This document shows positions 44,073 through 56,395 of a stretch of 64,000 nt of DNA, piece after piece. The notes beneath the pieces were generated by a model. That model had not been told where the DNA came from, did no database searches, and was given only the letters and a program-made list of their open reading frames with translations. How positions within the stretch are numbered: position 1 is the stretch's first letter; each line of letters starts with the position of its first letter. The translations under genes and the position numbers were made by a program. This DNA is from Zea mays (Eukaryota > Streptophyta > Magnoliopsida > Poales > Poaceae), in NCBI RefSeq assembly GCF_902167145.1, contig NC_050098.1, positions 81,322,207-81,386,206 on the forward strand, read 5' to 3'.

Positions 44073-44494
44073 ATATTAGTATAACATAATAGTAGTAGTA
44101 GTTAGTAGTAGAATAATGTAGTTTAACTAGTAGTGTAATGTAGTCTAAGTAGTAATGTAATGTAAGATCGAGGGGCTGGAGGCTGACTCATAATGAGTCA
44201 GTCTTAATTTTGTAATGACTCTCCTACTGGTGAATGAAAACCCGCTTTTGTGCCAATCTACTGTTGCACGCTCCGCTCCTGTCTGACGATTCACTAGCAT
44301 TTTAGAGGTAATGCCTGAGTGATGTTGTTTTACTGCAACCAAAACTCTCCCGAGCTATCGGCCTGCCCCTTTGTGCCCGACTTAGTAAGCCAACCCATAC
44401 TTCTGCTAACGTCCTCTTGAGTTCTTGTTTTTTCCTCCGTCGCTCTCTAGCTTTCTGAGTTCCCGAATCCGTTTGCGTCGTTTGAAAAATTGCG
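44073..44494 (+). other. Non-coding stretch with TAG trinucleotide repeats
   Basis: 44085-44160 is rich in TAGTAG/TAGTGTAATG repeats. The remainder shows no ORF. It lies between the acidic ORF and the Tat ORF fragment. Confidence 0.4.
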
Positions 44495-45050
44495 ATGGCA
44501 CCTAGGAAAATAAAATAGAGTGCTACTATCCCAGACATCCCTCCGATCGATCCCAGTAGCCAACTCCCTTTCGTTATTAACCATGTTTTTGTCGTTTCTG
44601 AGGCTGACCTTCTGCATCTTGTTGAGATTGGTGTTCTACCGTCGAAGGAACTATGTTCCTGGCAGATCTTGCGTGGACTTACTGTCCCGATAGAGGATAC
44701 TCATGAGGCAATTATCTTTGTGCCTTTTCTCATCTGGGGACTGGCCCTACCAGTTTCTCCCTTCTTTCGCGGTCTTCTCGATTTTTACTCTCTGAACCTC
44801 AATAATCTGAATCCCAATTTTGTGCTTCAAATTACTGTGTTTGTTCATCTTTGCGAAGCTTTCCTTGGAATCCTTCCACACATTGGGCTTTGGAAATATC
44901 TTTACCATTGTCGGCCCGAAATGGCTGGAGGGCAGCATCAGTTTGTTGGAGGTGTTAGCTTGGAACTTCGCCGAGGTAGGAAAGCTGAGTATCTCGACAT
45001 TCCTTTGAAAGACAGCATTAACAGATGGCACTTTGGTAAGTTGGTCCAGC
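44495..45050 (+). pseudogene. Tat-lineage gag-like ORF fragment (putative gypsy-type transposon family)
   Basis: From ATG GCA CCT AGG AAA (MAPRKIK, then a stop), the frame encodes IPDIPPIDPSSQLPFVINH, FVPFLIWGLALPVSPFFRGL, HLCEAFLGILPHIGLWKYLY and PEMAGGQHQFVGGVSLELRR. This is the family often annotated in grasses as 'putative gypsy type transposon' (Transposase_28-like), the N-terminal gag region of Tat elements. It stops abruptly near 45050, where a minus-strand RT fragment begins. Confidence 0.75.
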
Positions 45051-45059
45051 GTTTGCCCC

Positions 45060-45560
45060 AGTGTTCGGCTAAGCATGTTTGGATAGCTCTTTGGTAAGTT
45101 GCTCTAGCGTTTTTGAGGCCGAACGACATGGAGGTATAATAGAAAGCTCCAAACGGCGTGATGAATGCAGTCTTTTCCTCGTCTTCCTTTGCCAGAGTGA
45201 TCTAATGATATCCGGAGTATTAATCTTGGAAGGAGAGCATAGAATAGCTAGCAGTCGAATCAACTACCTGATCTATCCTAGGGAGTCTAAAGGGGTCCTT
45301 CGGATAGTGCTTATTGAGATCGGTATAGTCGACGCACATGCGCCAATCAACTTTATTCTTTTTGAGTACAAGAATAGGATTTGCCAACCATTCATGATGT
45401 AGTACTTCTCTAATGAATCATGTCGATGCCAGGCGAGCTAAATCCGCCCGAACGGCTTCTCTTTTGTCAAGCGTGAAACAGTGTAGCTTCTGCCGGATCA
45501 GCCTTTCTTGAGGGTACACTTTGAGTTATGCTTAGCCAGCTCTCTCGGTACTCCGTGCAG
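45060..45560 (-). pseudogene. pol: Tat-lineage RT fragment
   Basis: Minus-strand RT blocks: GVPRELAKHNSKC, KKNKVDWRMCVDYTDLNKHY, RLPRIDQVVDSTASYSMLSF and MSFGLKNARATYQRAIQTCL. Frames are interrupted by stops. The fragment starts at the tail end of the plus-strand gag fragment and ends at the edge of element F. It resembles the RT of element H at 62340-62870. Confidence 0.8.
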
Positions 45561-45573
45561 CCCACTTATCCGC

Positions 45574-48500
45574 TTCCCTCTGCCTTGGCTTAATGGGCTA
45601 AATACACATCCGCGCGGCCCACTTATCCGCTTCCGTGGTACCATGCCTTGGCATTCACCGCCAGGTGGGCCCCACTTCCCAGGGTCGCCCAGCTCCAGAT
45701 CGTGGATTGGCGCTCCTGCGACGACGACCGACTGAAGGGACCCACGTCCCAGCCTCTGTATTCCGCTCATCCGCGTCGTGCCACTGTCTTGTGGGGTCCA
45801 CTGTTCTGGTTCGCGGCACTCGTGCAGTTCTCCACTGTCTGTAGGTGGGACCTTGGCGGCGGGTGTCTTTAACCTCGCACCGGACTCACAACAGCAACGG
45901 TGTCCGCAGTTTTAGCACAGATTGGGCGGGTTGTTCCGATCTTCTGGACGAAATCTGTCGTGCATGCCGTGCGCGCCCTTTCCCATTTTCGCGCCCATGA
46001 CTCCGATTGACCTGGGCGCTCGTCCTTGCGGATGACTCGCCCGCACCTTCCTCGCGACCGAAATCGGGGGGACCGAATTGGGGGGGGGGCGAATCGGCCG
46101 AATTGACCTCGCCTGTGCAATAAAAACAGACCCCATGCCCTCGCCTATGTAATAAAAACGGACCCCGTGCCCTCGCCCGCATGAACATCTGCGTCGAAGT
46201 CATGCCTATGAAGAAAATATATAGAGAGAGAACCAGAGAACCGGCGGATGCCGCCATCCTTGGCTGTCACCGCCATTTGGTCTGCGGTGTGGTCAAGAAT
46301 GGCTGCTAGGGCATGTGCAAGCTTGTAGTGGCATCAATGGATAGAGAACATCACCGTTGCGGACCCAATTTCTCACCGGCGATCTCTGCTCGCTGCGGGG
46401 CCGCCATGCGTCGTGGCCGAAGCTTGCAGTTGTGCGATTCACAGTGAGGTATTCCCGATTCTATTCTACCAATACTCCGCTTTGTCTAGCAAGTTTTAGC
46501 ACTTTTAATAGGGCACTGGGCAGGGGAAAGCTCCGCTCGTCGGCGTGAGCTCCGCAGTGGTGGCGTGTGTGCTGCCGTGTTTCAGCGTCGTGGGTGGAAG
46601 AAGTCCCTCCGGCCGTTAGATCCACGTTGTGCGCTCCTGATTAGATTTGGGGGATGATGAGCTCGGGGCCGTGGATCCGGTGTTGGACGGCCCAGATTAG
46701 CTGGTGCATACCGGTTCGGCCCCAGTTCATCTCGACTGTAGATTGTTGGTCCGACGGATAGGGTGCAACTGTGGTATTTTAGAATCCTGACCAAAGGATT
46801 TGGATCCAACGGTCTATGCTCCGTACCGGTTCGATGAAATATGGATCTAATCTAAGACGTAGAATTCCGATCGGACGGCCGTAGTGGCTCCATACCCCTT
46901 CGTCGAGCCGATTTTGTAAAAGAGTCTCTGCCCTTAGTAGAAACTAACCCGCCGTCCTCGCGGGATACCTCTATGTCTTAGTGCAAATTGTGCCAGTGCC
47001 CCTGTGCTTTACAGAAATTGTTGCGTGGTCCAGGGGAATGGAAAATCAGAGAAATTGATTTATAAAATGAATTTCTTTTATAAAAACAATTCCAGAATCT
47101 TGTTAAATCCATAGAAAATTCATGTTAAGCCCAAATGAGTCTATTCCAATTTATATAATTCTATAATATTATTGTTTATCACATAGTACCTCTATCTTGA
47201 CATGAATATCAAATTAAAACTAATATCCTAATTAATCTTTTATTCAACACTTAAAACTTTATAAATTCATAACTTCTTCATTTTAAATCCGATTTGATCC
47301 GTTCAAGTTGCGTTAGTCTCGTATAAATATTTACTACGCAGTAACAACATTGATTATACCATGTTTCATTCTTTTATAATTAGACTTTATTTAACTTATG
47401 TTGGTTAGTCTTGATAATTTGCTTATCATTATAATCTACTAAAACATGATCTATGGTCAATTTATAACTTAGATCAAAGTGAGTTAATCATTTATAAGAT
47501 AACCTCTCATATGATTTATATTAACCAATTTATAATATAGTTTAATATTTTAATCACACAGATCTTTTATAAAATCATAACTCCTTAACCGTAACTCCGA
47601 TTTTAGTGGTTCTTGTTCCCACGACCTCGTAGCAATGTGTAGATCATTATTATGCAGTATGTTCTTATGTTTGGTGTGATGTTAATTTTGTCTATACCAT
47701 GTTTGTTTGTATTGCTACGACTAGTGCAAGGTTTCGAGGATCTGAAGAATCACCCTGGTAACTAGAATCTCAAGTGCCAGGCAAGTTGTGCCCTTGATCC
47801 ACTTTTGTTACCCAATAATATTCTTTATTATCACTATTCAATGCATAGGTTAAATTTTGATGGGACCCAATAGGTCACCCTAGTCTGTTTATCCATTTTA
47901 CCTTGTTATCCCTGAATCACTTGGGTAGTTATGCTATTGCTTTATATGGTTTTGTGATAATGTTTCATTATGTTCATGTTCCAATTATTCTGTTATTATA
48001 TTTATGTTCATGTCAAGATCATTATATTATGTTAATTGGAACATGGAGCTTAACTTGAGAAACACGTGCCACCATAAGGGAGGAATGGGACCCCTTGGCT
48101 AACTAATTAGGAAAGCTAGTGGAAGACTACCTTACCCGAAAGGGGCAAGGGCAGTAGGGGAGTTGCATGCAAAGAGGTTCTCGGGTTGATTTTGCTGCGA
48201 TGGCGGTAAGACGGGGGATTCTTGCAAGTGCTCTTCCCATAAACTGTTACGGGTTTTCGGAAGCTAGTGGAACTTTGTAAAGGCCTCGTTATGGATCCCT
48301 AGCCATTCACCTCGGTAGTGTCTAAGGGCTTTGCAAACCCTGGCAATATGGGATACACGACTTATGGGTAAAGGGTACAACCTCTGCAGAGTGTAAAACT
48401 GGTATACTAGCCGAGCTCACGGTCATGAGCAGCTTAGGACTCTCGCATGATTAAATTATGGAACCTAAACTCTATTTGTCATTTGCATTTGCATGGGTTT

Positions 48501-49005
48501 ATTATTAATTTTGTTCTATTATATTTATTATGGTTTGGTATTTACTTATACTTAGTAATTGCTAATAAAATTTGACCAACTTATTAAAAGCAATGCTCAG
48601 CTTTAAACCCCTATTGTTGATCAGCTTTACACATCACATGAACTCCCATCTTTGGTGAGTTCATGTCGCATTATTCCCCACAACTTGTTGAGCGACGAAA
48701 ATGTGTGAGCTCACCCTTGCTGTCTCACACCCCCCCCACAGGAGAAGAACAGGTGGTTCAAGTGGAGCCACGTATCGAGGAGTTCGATTCGATCTAGGTG
48801 GCGTCTCCAAGTTGACTTTGCGCCAAGGATGATCCTTAGTTCATTTTACATTTATCTTTTATTTTGTAAGACTTCCGCTATGTAATAAATACTCTGATTA
48901 TATTGTGACATTTATTTCTATACACTCTTGTATTATATATGTTGTCTTCTTTGGTGCATGTATGAGATGCACCCGGCTTTGTCCCTTAAAGCCCGAGGTG
49001 TGACA
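45574..49005 (+). repeat. 5' LTR of element F, 5' end missing
   Basis: Ends GAGGTGTGACA before the PBS. GC-rich at 45600-46900, AT-rich at 47050-48000 and 48450-48650. Contains a possible TATA (AATATATAG, about 46217). The motif GTGTAAAACTGGTATACTAG with GAGCTCACGGTCATGAGCAG (about 48390-48440) recurs, inverted, in the LTR at 51532-53815. The first ~490 bp, known from the 3' LTR, are absent. Confidence 0.75.
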
Positions 49006-50788
49006 GAAGTGGTATCAGAGGAATGTTGATTGTAGGACGAAACCTAGATAGAACTGGACAACCATTGTCTACTTATCTTTGCTACTTTGATTCTTTTCTA
49101 AACTTATCTTAATCTGTTCTCAACTATTTCCGCTTTACTCTGATTATTCTTACCTTTTCTTTCTAAAGACGAATATGGATTTTACACTTTGAAATCATGT
49201 GCCTAAAGTGACCTTTAGGAATAGGAGACCTAATCTTAGGAACAAAAACAAAACTATTTTTATAGTTATCTATACGCTTGAGTGTTTGTTCTTATGATAT
49301 TTGTCTGATTTGGATCTTTGATTGATTGTGATTAGTTGTGGAACAGTGTCCACAATTACATCTACATATACATATAGGTATAAATAAAATTCATGAGATA
49401 ACTAAACAATTTAGATTATCTTCCATTAAAGTGTATCTATTTTAAATAGACCCTTCTTACCTTAAAAGATTATCCCTTACCTTAATGGATCCTTCTTATC
49501 TTAAAAGATTCCGTCTTATCTTAATAAATTCATCTTATCTTAAAAGATACTCTCTTACCTTAATAGAGTCATCTCATCTCGAAAGGATTTTCATCTTATC
49601 CTAATCGATCTAACTAATCGCAAAAGATTTTGTCTTATTCTTGGAGACTCATCTTGTCCTAACAAGCATACTCATCCTAACCACTTTGCTTATCTCATAA
49701 TAGTGTAACAAACATGATCTAATCCAAAATAAATTAAGTAGATCTTATCTGATTACACCAATTTAATTCTGATCCCATCTAATTTGATCAGATCTAACCT
49801 AATGGACAAACATGTTAGATAATACTAGTAAAATAAGATTGGATCCTACTCTTATAAATATGTTTTAATCCAAGTTGGACTAAGATTCCAATTTAGAATA
49901 GACCACATACAACAACATGGCCTTATGCAACTACCTCAACCATTCGATGGTTGCAAAACTCCTCTGTTTTAATTTAAATGGAAATTCTGATCTACCTACC
50001 CATATAATCCATCCCATCTCAAAAGATTCTAACATATATTAATATACCCTACCCTGGTAGATCTATCCAACTCAAACTAGTCTAATCTAGTTATATCCAA
50101 TCTAATCTAGACCCTACTAACCGGGTGTTACTTTAACTTAGCACATTAGATCAACTCAATCAATAGAGATTTAACTCAACCAATAGAGTCATGATGAATT
50201 GCATAATCTGACTATCCTCACCTAACATCAAACAAACTTTTGATTCACATCATGTGGTTTACCTCATTATCTATCTTAACCATATTTCCCAACCCCGATA
50301 ATATACACTAACCTCGAATCAATGAGACCAAGTCCGAGGATGAAAAGATCAACATCAACAAGGAAGGATATAACAATCAAAGTGAATCTCGAGATGAATT
50401 AAGACTTACACATTTCAGATGAAGTCTTTTCCTTGCCATAATTTTTCTTACCTCAACCTGTTCAATTTAGATCCCACATAAATAGTAGCTAGATACCTAT
50501 GCTCTCCCAATCTTCCACTACCTCCACCACCACCACCAGCTTCACCAAACTACATAAACATAAATCTATATATCTACTACTATTTGTAAGATCTAAATGT
50601 TACTTTAGTTAGTAGATGGTATGATACTATTTTAGGAGGAATAATAAGGTCTATTTGATCCATGTGTTGCTAATAAATTATGCATCATGCTGAGATTTTT
50701 GTTTGTGCATATGTGTTGAGATAATATGACCTTACACCCTTTTCTTACAAATCTCGAGGGTGAGATTTCTATTTAGGGGGGTAGGATT
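49006..50788 (+). other. Internal region of element F, non-coding
   Basis: 1.78 kb, AT-rich, no ORF of note. 49440-49700 contains a loose short-period pattern of TCTTATCTTAAAAGAT-like units. PBS TGGTATCAGAGG at 49010-49021; PPT AGGGGGGTAGGA at 50775-50786. Confidence 0.7.
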
Positions 50789-51531
50789 TGTAAAGCCCTA
50801 AAATCTGTATAAGGTGAAAATAATAGAATAAATAAATACATGTATTTATATAAAAGTGTTTTGGGAGTTATTTGATTTTCTTCTCTTTGTGCAAACTCAA
50901 TTATGGGAATTAAAGTAGCCAAATAGAAAATAAATAAATATAGAAATATGCATCTCATGTTGAGGTTCTTGTATTTGTGCATTTGTGTTTAAATTCGCAA
51001 GACAAGCTTAAGTTAGGAAACTAGAATTTGAAAATGGAAATAGAAAAGAAAAGAGAAGCAAAAAGGAAAAGAATATGTGCTATAAGGAAAAGAAAATAGT
51101 AATAATGATATATAAATAAATATATCTTCTTACACTGGTATTTTAATTATGAACTTAACCTATGTGTAAAACCCACTAACAAATTCAAATTCAAATAGTA
51201 AAATTTTGAAAGGGAGAAAGAAATGCAAAACATAAAAAAAGGATAAAAAAGAGAACGAAGCACGTGGGTTGGTTTCCCTCTGCCTTGGCTTAATGGGCTA
51301 AATACACATCCGCGCGGCCCACTTATCTGCTTCCGTGGTACCATACCTTGGCATTCACCGCCAGGTGGGCCCCACTTCCCAGGGTCGCCTAGCTCCGGAT
51401 CATGGATTGGCGCTCCCGCGACGGCGGCCGACTGATGGGACCCACGTCCCAGCCTCTGTATTCCTCTCGTCCGCGCCGTGCCACTGTCTTGTGGGGTCCA
51501 CTGTTCTGGTTCGCGGCGCTCACGCAGTTCT
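50789..51531 (+). repeat. 3' LTR of element F, 3' end missing
   Basis: Starts TGTAAAGCCC after the PPT. The first 485 bp (purine- and AT-rich) have no counterpart at the left end. The last 258 bp match 45574-45831. It stops at 51531, where an inverted related LTR begins. Confidence 0.75.
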
Positions 51532-53815
51532 ATTTCCACACATATGTTGACGTCACAAGTGTAATATATCAAAAGAACAATGCATAAAAGCGTAAATAAA
51601 GATTATATTAACATATTACACTTCGAACAGACATAATGTCTTAACCTTTATTCATCAAAGTACAGCGAAACATGGACATCCATCCACAGGAAGATGACCG
51701 GGGGTATCACTAGACTAGCATCCATTAAGCTCAGCAACATAACTTCATCTGCAAACTTCTGATCAAAATTTAAACAAGGGTGATCTCACTTATGGTCGGG
51801 GCTCAGCAAGTGGAGAAAAACTAATGCAAGTTTAGCAAGGTGAGGATAAGGTTGAGCAGTAAGCATTTTAGTTGGTCAACATTTTATTAGCAACACCTGT
51901 CTTACTAATAAGTGTGAATCCCAAGTATTCCCATTAAACAAAGGTATAAGAGTATATCAAAAACACTTAAGTGAAACCACTTAAGCAAACCATTGGCAGA
52001 TCATCGGATCTCAATTTATTTCCATCTTCAAGTTCAATTATCATGTGAGGAGTCCAGGCTGCTCATAACCGTGAGCACGACTGATATATCAATTTTACAC
52101 TCTACAGAGGTGGCGCATTTTTACCCATGAGTCACGATTCCCTTCTAGACCGGGTTAGCTAGACCCGTATTCACTTCCAAGGTGAATGGCCAGGGTCTCA
52201 CTATGAGGCTTCTCCCTAGAGTCCTCATTACGCAAATGCTGGAAATGGTCAACTGCATAAGGTACACCTACCGTAACCAACTTATAATCCAGACTATAGG
52301 GTAAAGCTTTGGGAACTATGCCCGTATCCAATCTACCTGAGCCGGAACTATAAGCGCTTGCCAGATGCCCCCGTTCAGGTCGACCACGACCAGCACCGAA
52401 CATAAGACTTCCCTAGTTATTTAGCCAAGACCAGAGCCATGATAGTTCTCATGGTAGCACTGTTTTCCCGGGTGGTCACTCCATGTTCCAATTAATATGC
52501 AATAATCTTGTTTAACCATCGGGTTAACAACAATAAAGTAAACTTACCATTTGGAACATTAATATCATAAACAGGAGTGAATGCATAAATTTAAAGTTGT
52601 AGCAATAGCATAGCTACTTGATTAGATCATAATCCCAGGTTAAACAAGGAGTAAGGTTGGAAAGGTTAGGGGTATCTAAATAGGTAACCCATCAAATTAT
52701 GCATATATATCCAAGAATAAACTTTATTAAATGTATTGTTTGGGATCAAACAAAGTATGTAGAGGGAGAAGTCCACTTGCCTTGCTTATAGAAAACTTGA
52801 GGTTCCTCCACAGATAGGAATAGATCTTGATTCTTAACTACTAGATCAACCACTGAATATCACACAAACAAACAAGAAGAACAAACACCACTCAATAACA
52901 TACAACATTCACCATACGTAATGCTAAAAGAAAGCCTAACGAAAAGAGCGTTCATTTTTTTCAAAAACATCGCAAGTAATGGTTATAATAAGAAGGTATT
53001 CTTTTCAAAATGTGTGATCTATACTTTATAAAACAAGACATGAGCTTAAAATATCTTAATTAAAATATACAAATATCAGGTTCACCAAATTAATCTTTTA
53101 TAAAACATCATATGTGATATGTCTAAGATTAAGGGTTTATAAGACGATTAAACATGTTATAACGATATTAAACCTTTTTAACTTTTTTAGAAAAGATATA
53201 TTTTATATATCTAAGGATAAAGGGGCTACGATATGCGTTATTAATTTTGGAAGCATTATGAAACATATTATAATTTATTGTTAAACATTCACTTATGATA
53301 AACTAACATATAAGTTTAAATAGGTTTTATGTGAAAAGATCATTATTATTAAACACCTATTTTATGAAAAGTTATGATATATGCTTTTAAGTGGATTTTC
53401 ATGCAAAAGATAATAAACAAAATACTATCTTTTATTTTTATTAGAAAACACATAGCCTATACTATTATATTTGAAGTCAATATATAAAGTAACATTTAAA
53501 GTTATAAAAGAACTTAACTCTTATTACTTTATCCTTTAGGAAAAACTAAGTGATTCGTATATAATGTGGACTAAATTCTATGCAATCATTAATTATGTCA
53601 TAAATCTAGTTAAGAACAAATTGACTATAGGTTTGATTAATAAATTATGATAAAGGACAATTAATCTATTAATTATCTTTAATTCTAGTGTAGGAACAAA
53701 TGATCTAAATGATCTAATTCATTAGAAAGGAAATTATGTATAAACTATCATTTTAGTTTATAAAAGCAATGACTGTTGTTATCTTTTTATTAAGAGAAAA
53801 TATAAATAATCTATT
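51532..53815 (-). repeat. LTR G, minus strand, related to LTR F
   Basis: Read on the minus strand it shares with LTR F the order AATTGGAACATGGAG, CTCTGTAGAGTGTAAAA, CGTGCTCACGGTTATGAGCAG, though diverged. 52640-53815 is AT-rich with no ORF. It lacks a clear terminus at 51532 and is bordered on the right by element H at 53816. Confidence 0.55.
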
Positions 53816-54108
53816 TGTCGGCGTTTTGAACCCGGGGGGTCCCTGGACCGACGAGTAAATTGTCGCCGCGTGCCCCAGCCCAGATGGGTCGGCGCGAGAC
53901 GAAGCACGAAGGGGGGAAGAAGCCGGAGGGAGACGGGCGTGAGAGGTGAAATCCTGCGGCCTTCGTGTTTGTCCCGCGCCCAGGTCAGGTGCGCTTGCAG
54001 TAGGGGGTTACAAGCGTCCACGCGGGAGGGAGCGAGCGGCCTCACGCGAGCGTCGTCCCGTCCTTCCCCGCGCGGCCAACCCTCTCTAAGAGGGCCCTGG
54101 TCCTTCCT

Positions 54109-54114
54109 TTTATA
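54109..54114 (-). promoter_or_regulatory. TATA box of LTR H
   Basis: GCGCCTATAAAAGGAAGG on the minus strand, about 300 bp from the LTR's 3' end. Confidence 0.65.
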
Positions 54115-54599
54115 GGCGCAAGGAAAGGATCCAGGTGTACAATGGGGGGTGTAGCAGCGTGCTAACATGTCTAGCGGAGGAGAGCTAGCGCCCTAAGTAC
54201 ATGCCATCGTGGCAGCCGGAGAGGTTTTGGCACCCGGTTCGTGTGGTGTCGTGGCCGTCGGAGGAGCGCTGGAGCCTGGCGGAAGGACAGCTGTCGGGGC
54301 TGTCGAGTCCTTGCTGACGTCCTCTTGCTTCCGTAAGGGGGCTGAGAGCCGCCATCGTCATAGAGCGTGTGGGCGCCATCATTACTTGTTTGGCGGAGCG
54401 AGCCTAGATGGGACACCGGTCTTGTTCCCCGTAGCCTGAGTCAGCTTGGGGTAGGGTAATGATGGCGCCTCCTGTTGACGTGGTCGGTCCGTGCCCTGAG
54501 TTGGGCGAGGTGGAGGCTCCTCCGAGGTCGAGGTCGAGTCTGTCTTCCGAGGCCGAGGTCGAGTCCGAGCCCCTGGGTCGAGCGAAGTGGAGACCGTCG

Positions 54600-54932
54600 G
54601 CTGAGGCCAGGGCTGAGTCCGAGCCCTGGGGTCGGGCGAACCGGAGTTCGTCGTCTTCCCAGGCTGAGCCCGAGTCCGAGCCCTGGGGTCGGGCGGAGCG
54701 GAGTTTCGTCGTCTTCCGGGGCTGAGCCCGAGTCCGAACCCTGGGGTCGGGCGAAGCGGAGTTCGTCGTCTTCCGGGGCTGAGCCCGAGTCCGAGCCCTG
54801 GGGTCGGGCGAAGCGGAGTTCGTCGTCTTCCGGGGCTGAGCCCGAGTCCGAGCCCTGGGGTCGGGCAAAGCGGAGTTCGTCGTCTTCCGGGGCTGAGCCC
54901 GAGTCCGAGCCCTGGGGTCGGGCGAAGCGGAG
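54600..54932. repeat. 57-bp tandem repeat in LTR H
   Basis: About five to six copies of a unit containing GAGCCCGAGTCCGAGCCC and TCGGGCGAAGCGGAG. The last four are nearly identical and start near 54718, 54775, 54832 and 54889. Because 57 is a multiple of three, long fake ORFs with a 19-residue repeat appear in several frames. Confidence 0.9.
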
Positions 54933-55432
54933 CTTCCTATGGCACCTGAGGCCGGACTTGGCTGCTGTCAGCCTCACTCTGTCGAGTGGCACAACAGTCG
55001 GAGCGGCGCTGGCGGCGCTGTCCTCTTGTCAGACCGGTCAGTGGAGCGGCGAAGTGACTATGGTCACTTCGGCTCTGTCGACTGGAGGGCGCGCGTCAGG
55101 ATAAAGGTGTCAGGCCACCTTTGCATTAAATGCCCCTGCGATTTGGTCGGTTGGCGTGGCGATTTGGCCAAGGTTGCTTCTCGGTGAAGACTGGGCCTCA
55201 GGCGAGTCGAAGGTCTGTCCGTTGCTGGAGGGGGTCCTCGGGCGAGACATAGATCCTCCGGGGTCGGCTGCCCTTGCCCGAGGCTGGGCTCGAGCGAGGC
55301 GTGATCGCGTCCCTTGAATGGACCGATCCTTGACTTAATCGCACCCATCAGGCCTTTGCAGCTTTGTGCTGATGGGGGTTACCAGCTGAGATTTAGGAGC
55401 CTTGAGGGTACCCCTAATTATGGTCCCCGACA

Positions 55433-55445
55433 GTAGCCCCCGAGC
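55433..55445 (-). other. Polypurine tract of element H
   Basis: GCTCGGGGGCTAC on the minus strand directly before the LTR, the usual form in Huck-type elements. Confidence 0.75.
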
Positions 55446-56169
55446 CCCGAAGAGAGTGTTAATACTCGCTTGGAGGCTTTTGTCGCACTTTTTTGCAAGG
55501 GGACCAGACTTTCTCGGTTGCGTTTTGTTCCGGTGGGTGCGCGCGAGCGCACCCGCCGGGTGTAGCCCTCGAGGCCTCGGAGGAGTGGTTTGACTCCTTC
55601 GAGGTCTTAATGCATTTCGCAACACTTCGGTTGGTCTGGTTGTTCCCTCATGCGAGCTGGCCGTAGCCCGGGTGCACGGTCGGGTCCCAAGTTCTCGGGC
55701 TGGTATGTTGACGCTGTCAACGGTTTGGCCGGAGCCGGGTTTGCGAGAGCAGCCCCCGAGCCTCTGCACAGGGCGAGAGGACGGTCAAGGATAGACTCGA
55801 CTTTTTTACATATGCCCCTGCGTCGCCTTTCCGCAAGGAGGAGGGGAGGAAAGCGCCATGTTGCCCTTGGAGGGCGCCGAACATGGTGTCTCCGGTGAGC
55901 TGCTGACGGGTAATCCGAGTGGACGCCCGTGCCCCATTTGTTAGGGGTCGGCTAGAGGCCCGGAGGCGCGCTCCAAAAGTACCTGCGGGTGATCTGCCGG
56001 ACCCGGTCCCCTTTCGACGGGGTCCGAGGGCTCGATGCCTCCCTCTGATGGGATTCCGTTATAAGATCGTTCCCGCTGGTCTCGGAAATGTCCTAGGGTA
56101 CCTCGGGAGCGTAGCCCGAGCCTTGGTTATGTATCGAACGTACCCAGGGTCATCCCTCGCTCTGTGTCT

Positions 56170-56395
56170 GAGGCGGCTGTGAACCCTTCGAGGGCCAACC
56201 TACGAACCCCTGATCAGTAGTGGGCGCAGAGCCCGAGTGGCCTGAGGCGGCCGTTGAACCCTTCCGAGGGGCCGGCCTTCGAACCTCTGACCAGTAGTGG
56301 GCGCGGAACCCAAGCGCTCTGAGGCGGCTGTTGAACCCCTCCGAGGGGCCAGCCTTTGAACCTCTGATCAGTAGGGAGGCTCGGGGCCTGTTTCC
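56170..56395. repeat. 74-77-bp tandem repeat, three copies
   Basis: Units start GAGGCGGCTGT at 56170, 56244 and 56321. Each contains GAACCC(C/T)TCCGAGGG and CCTCTGATCAGTAG-like segments. Confidence 0.85.

Larger units (their letters stand above)
45574..51531 (+). mobile_element. LARD-like non-coding LTR element F
   Basis: 5' LTR (start missing) 45574-49005, PBS 49010-49021, internal 49006-50788, PPT 50775-50786, 3' LTR (end missing) 50789-51531. The two LTR pieces overlap in a 258-bp region (45574-45831 and 51274-51531, about 15 differences, no indels), which proves homology. A full LTR would be about 3.9 kb. The internal region has no gag or pol. It fits a large retrotransposon derivative that depends on another element's proteins. 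Confidence 0.75.
53816..55432 (-). repeat. 3' LTR of Huck-like element H (1617 bp)
   Basis: The minus strand starts TGTCGGGGACC and ends AACGCCGACA. TATA box TATAAA (minus) at window 54109-54114. Contains a 57-bp tandem array at 54600-54932. The left flank CTATT (53811-53815) would be the TSD; its partner is outside the window. Confidence 0.9.

Noticed and set aside
43516..44079. 187-aa plus-strand and 171-aa minus-strand frames
   Set aside because: Overlapping shadows of the acidic ORF in GC-rich repeat DNA; Arg/Pro or His/Arg/Cys-rich nonsense.
45574..46920. Host gene promoter and first exon
   Set aside because: 258 bp recur at 51274-51531 in the arrangement of an LTR pair with PBS and PPT, so the GC-rich part is LTR.
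52155..52403. 82-aa minus-strand ORF in LTR G
   Set aside because: Lies in a segment with a diverged counterpart in LTR F; no motif and no support for coding.
54441..54992. Long repetitive ORFs on both strands in LTR H
   Set aside because: They arise from the 57-bp tandem unit being a multiple of three; open in several frames on both strands at once.
55605..55900. Short plus-strand ORFs beside the PPT of H
   Set aside because: GC-rich non-coding 3' region; frames are not supported by any motif or regulatory signal.
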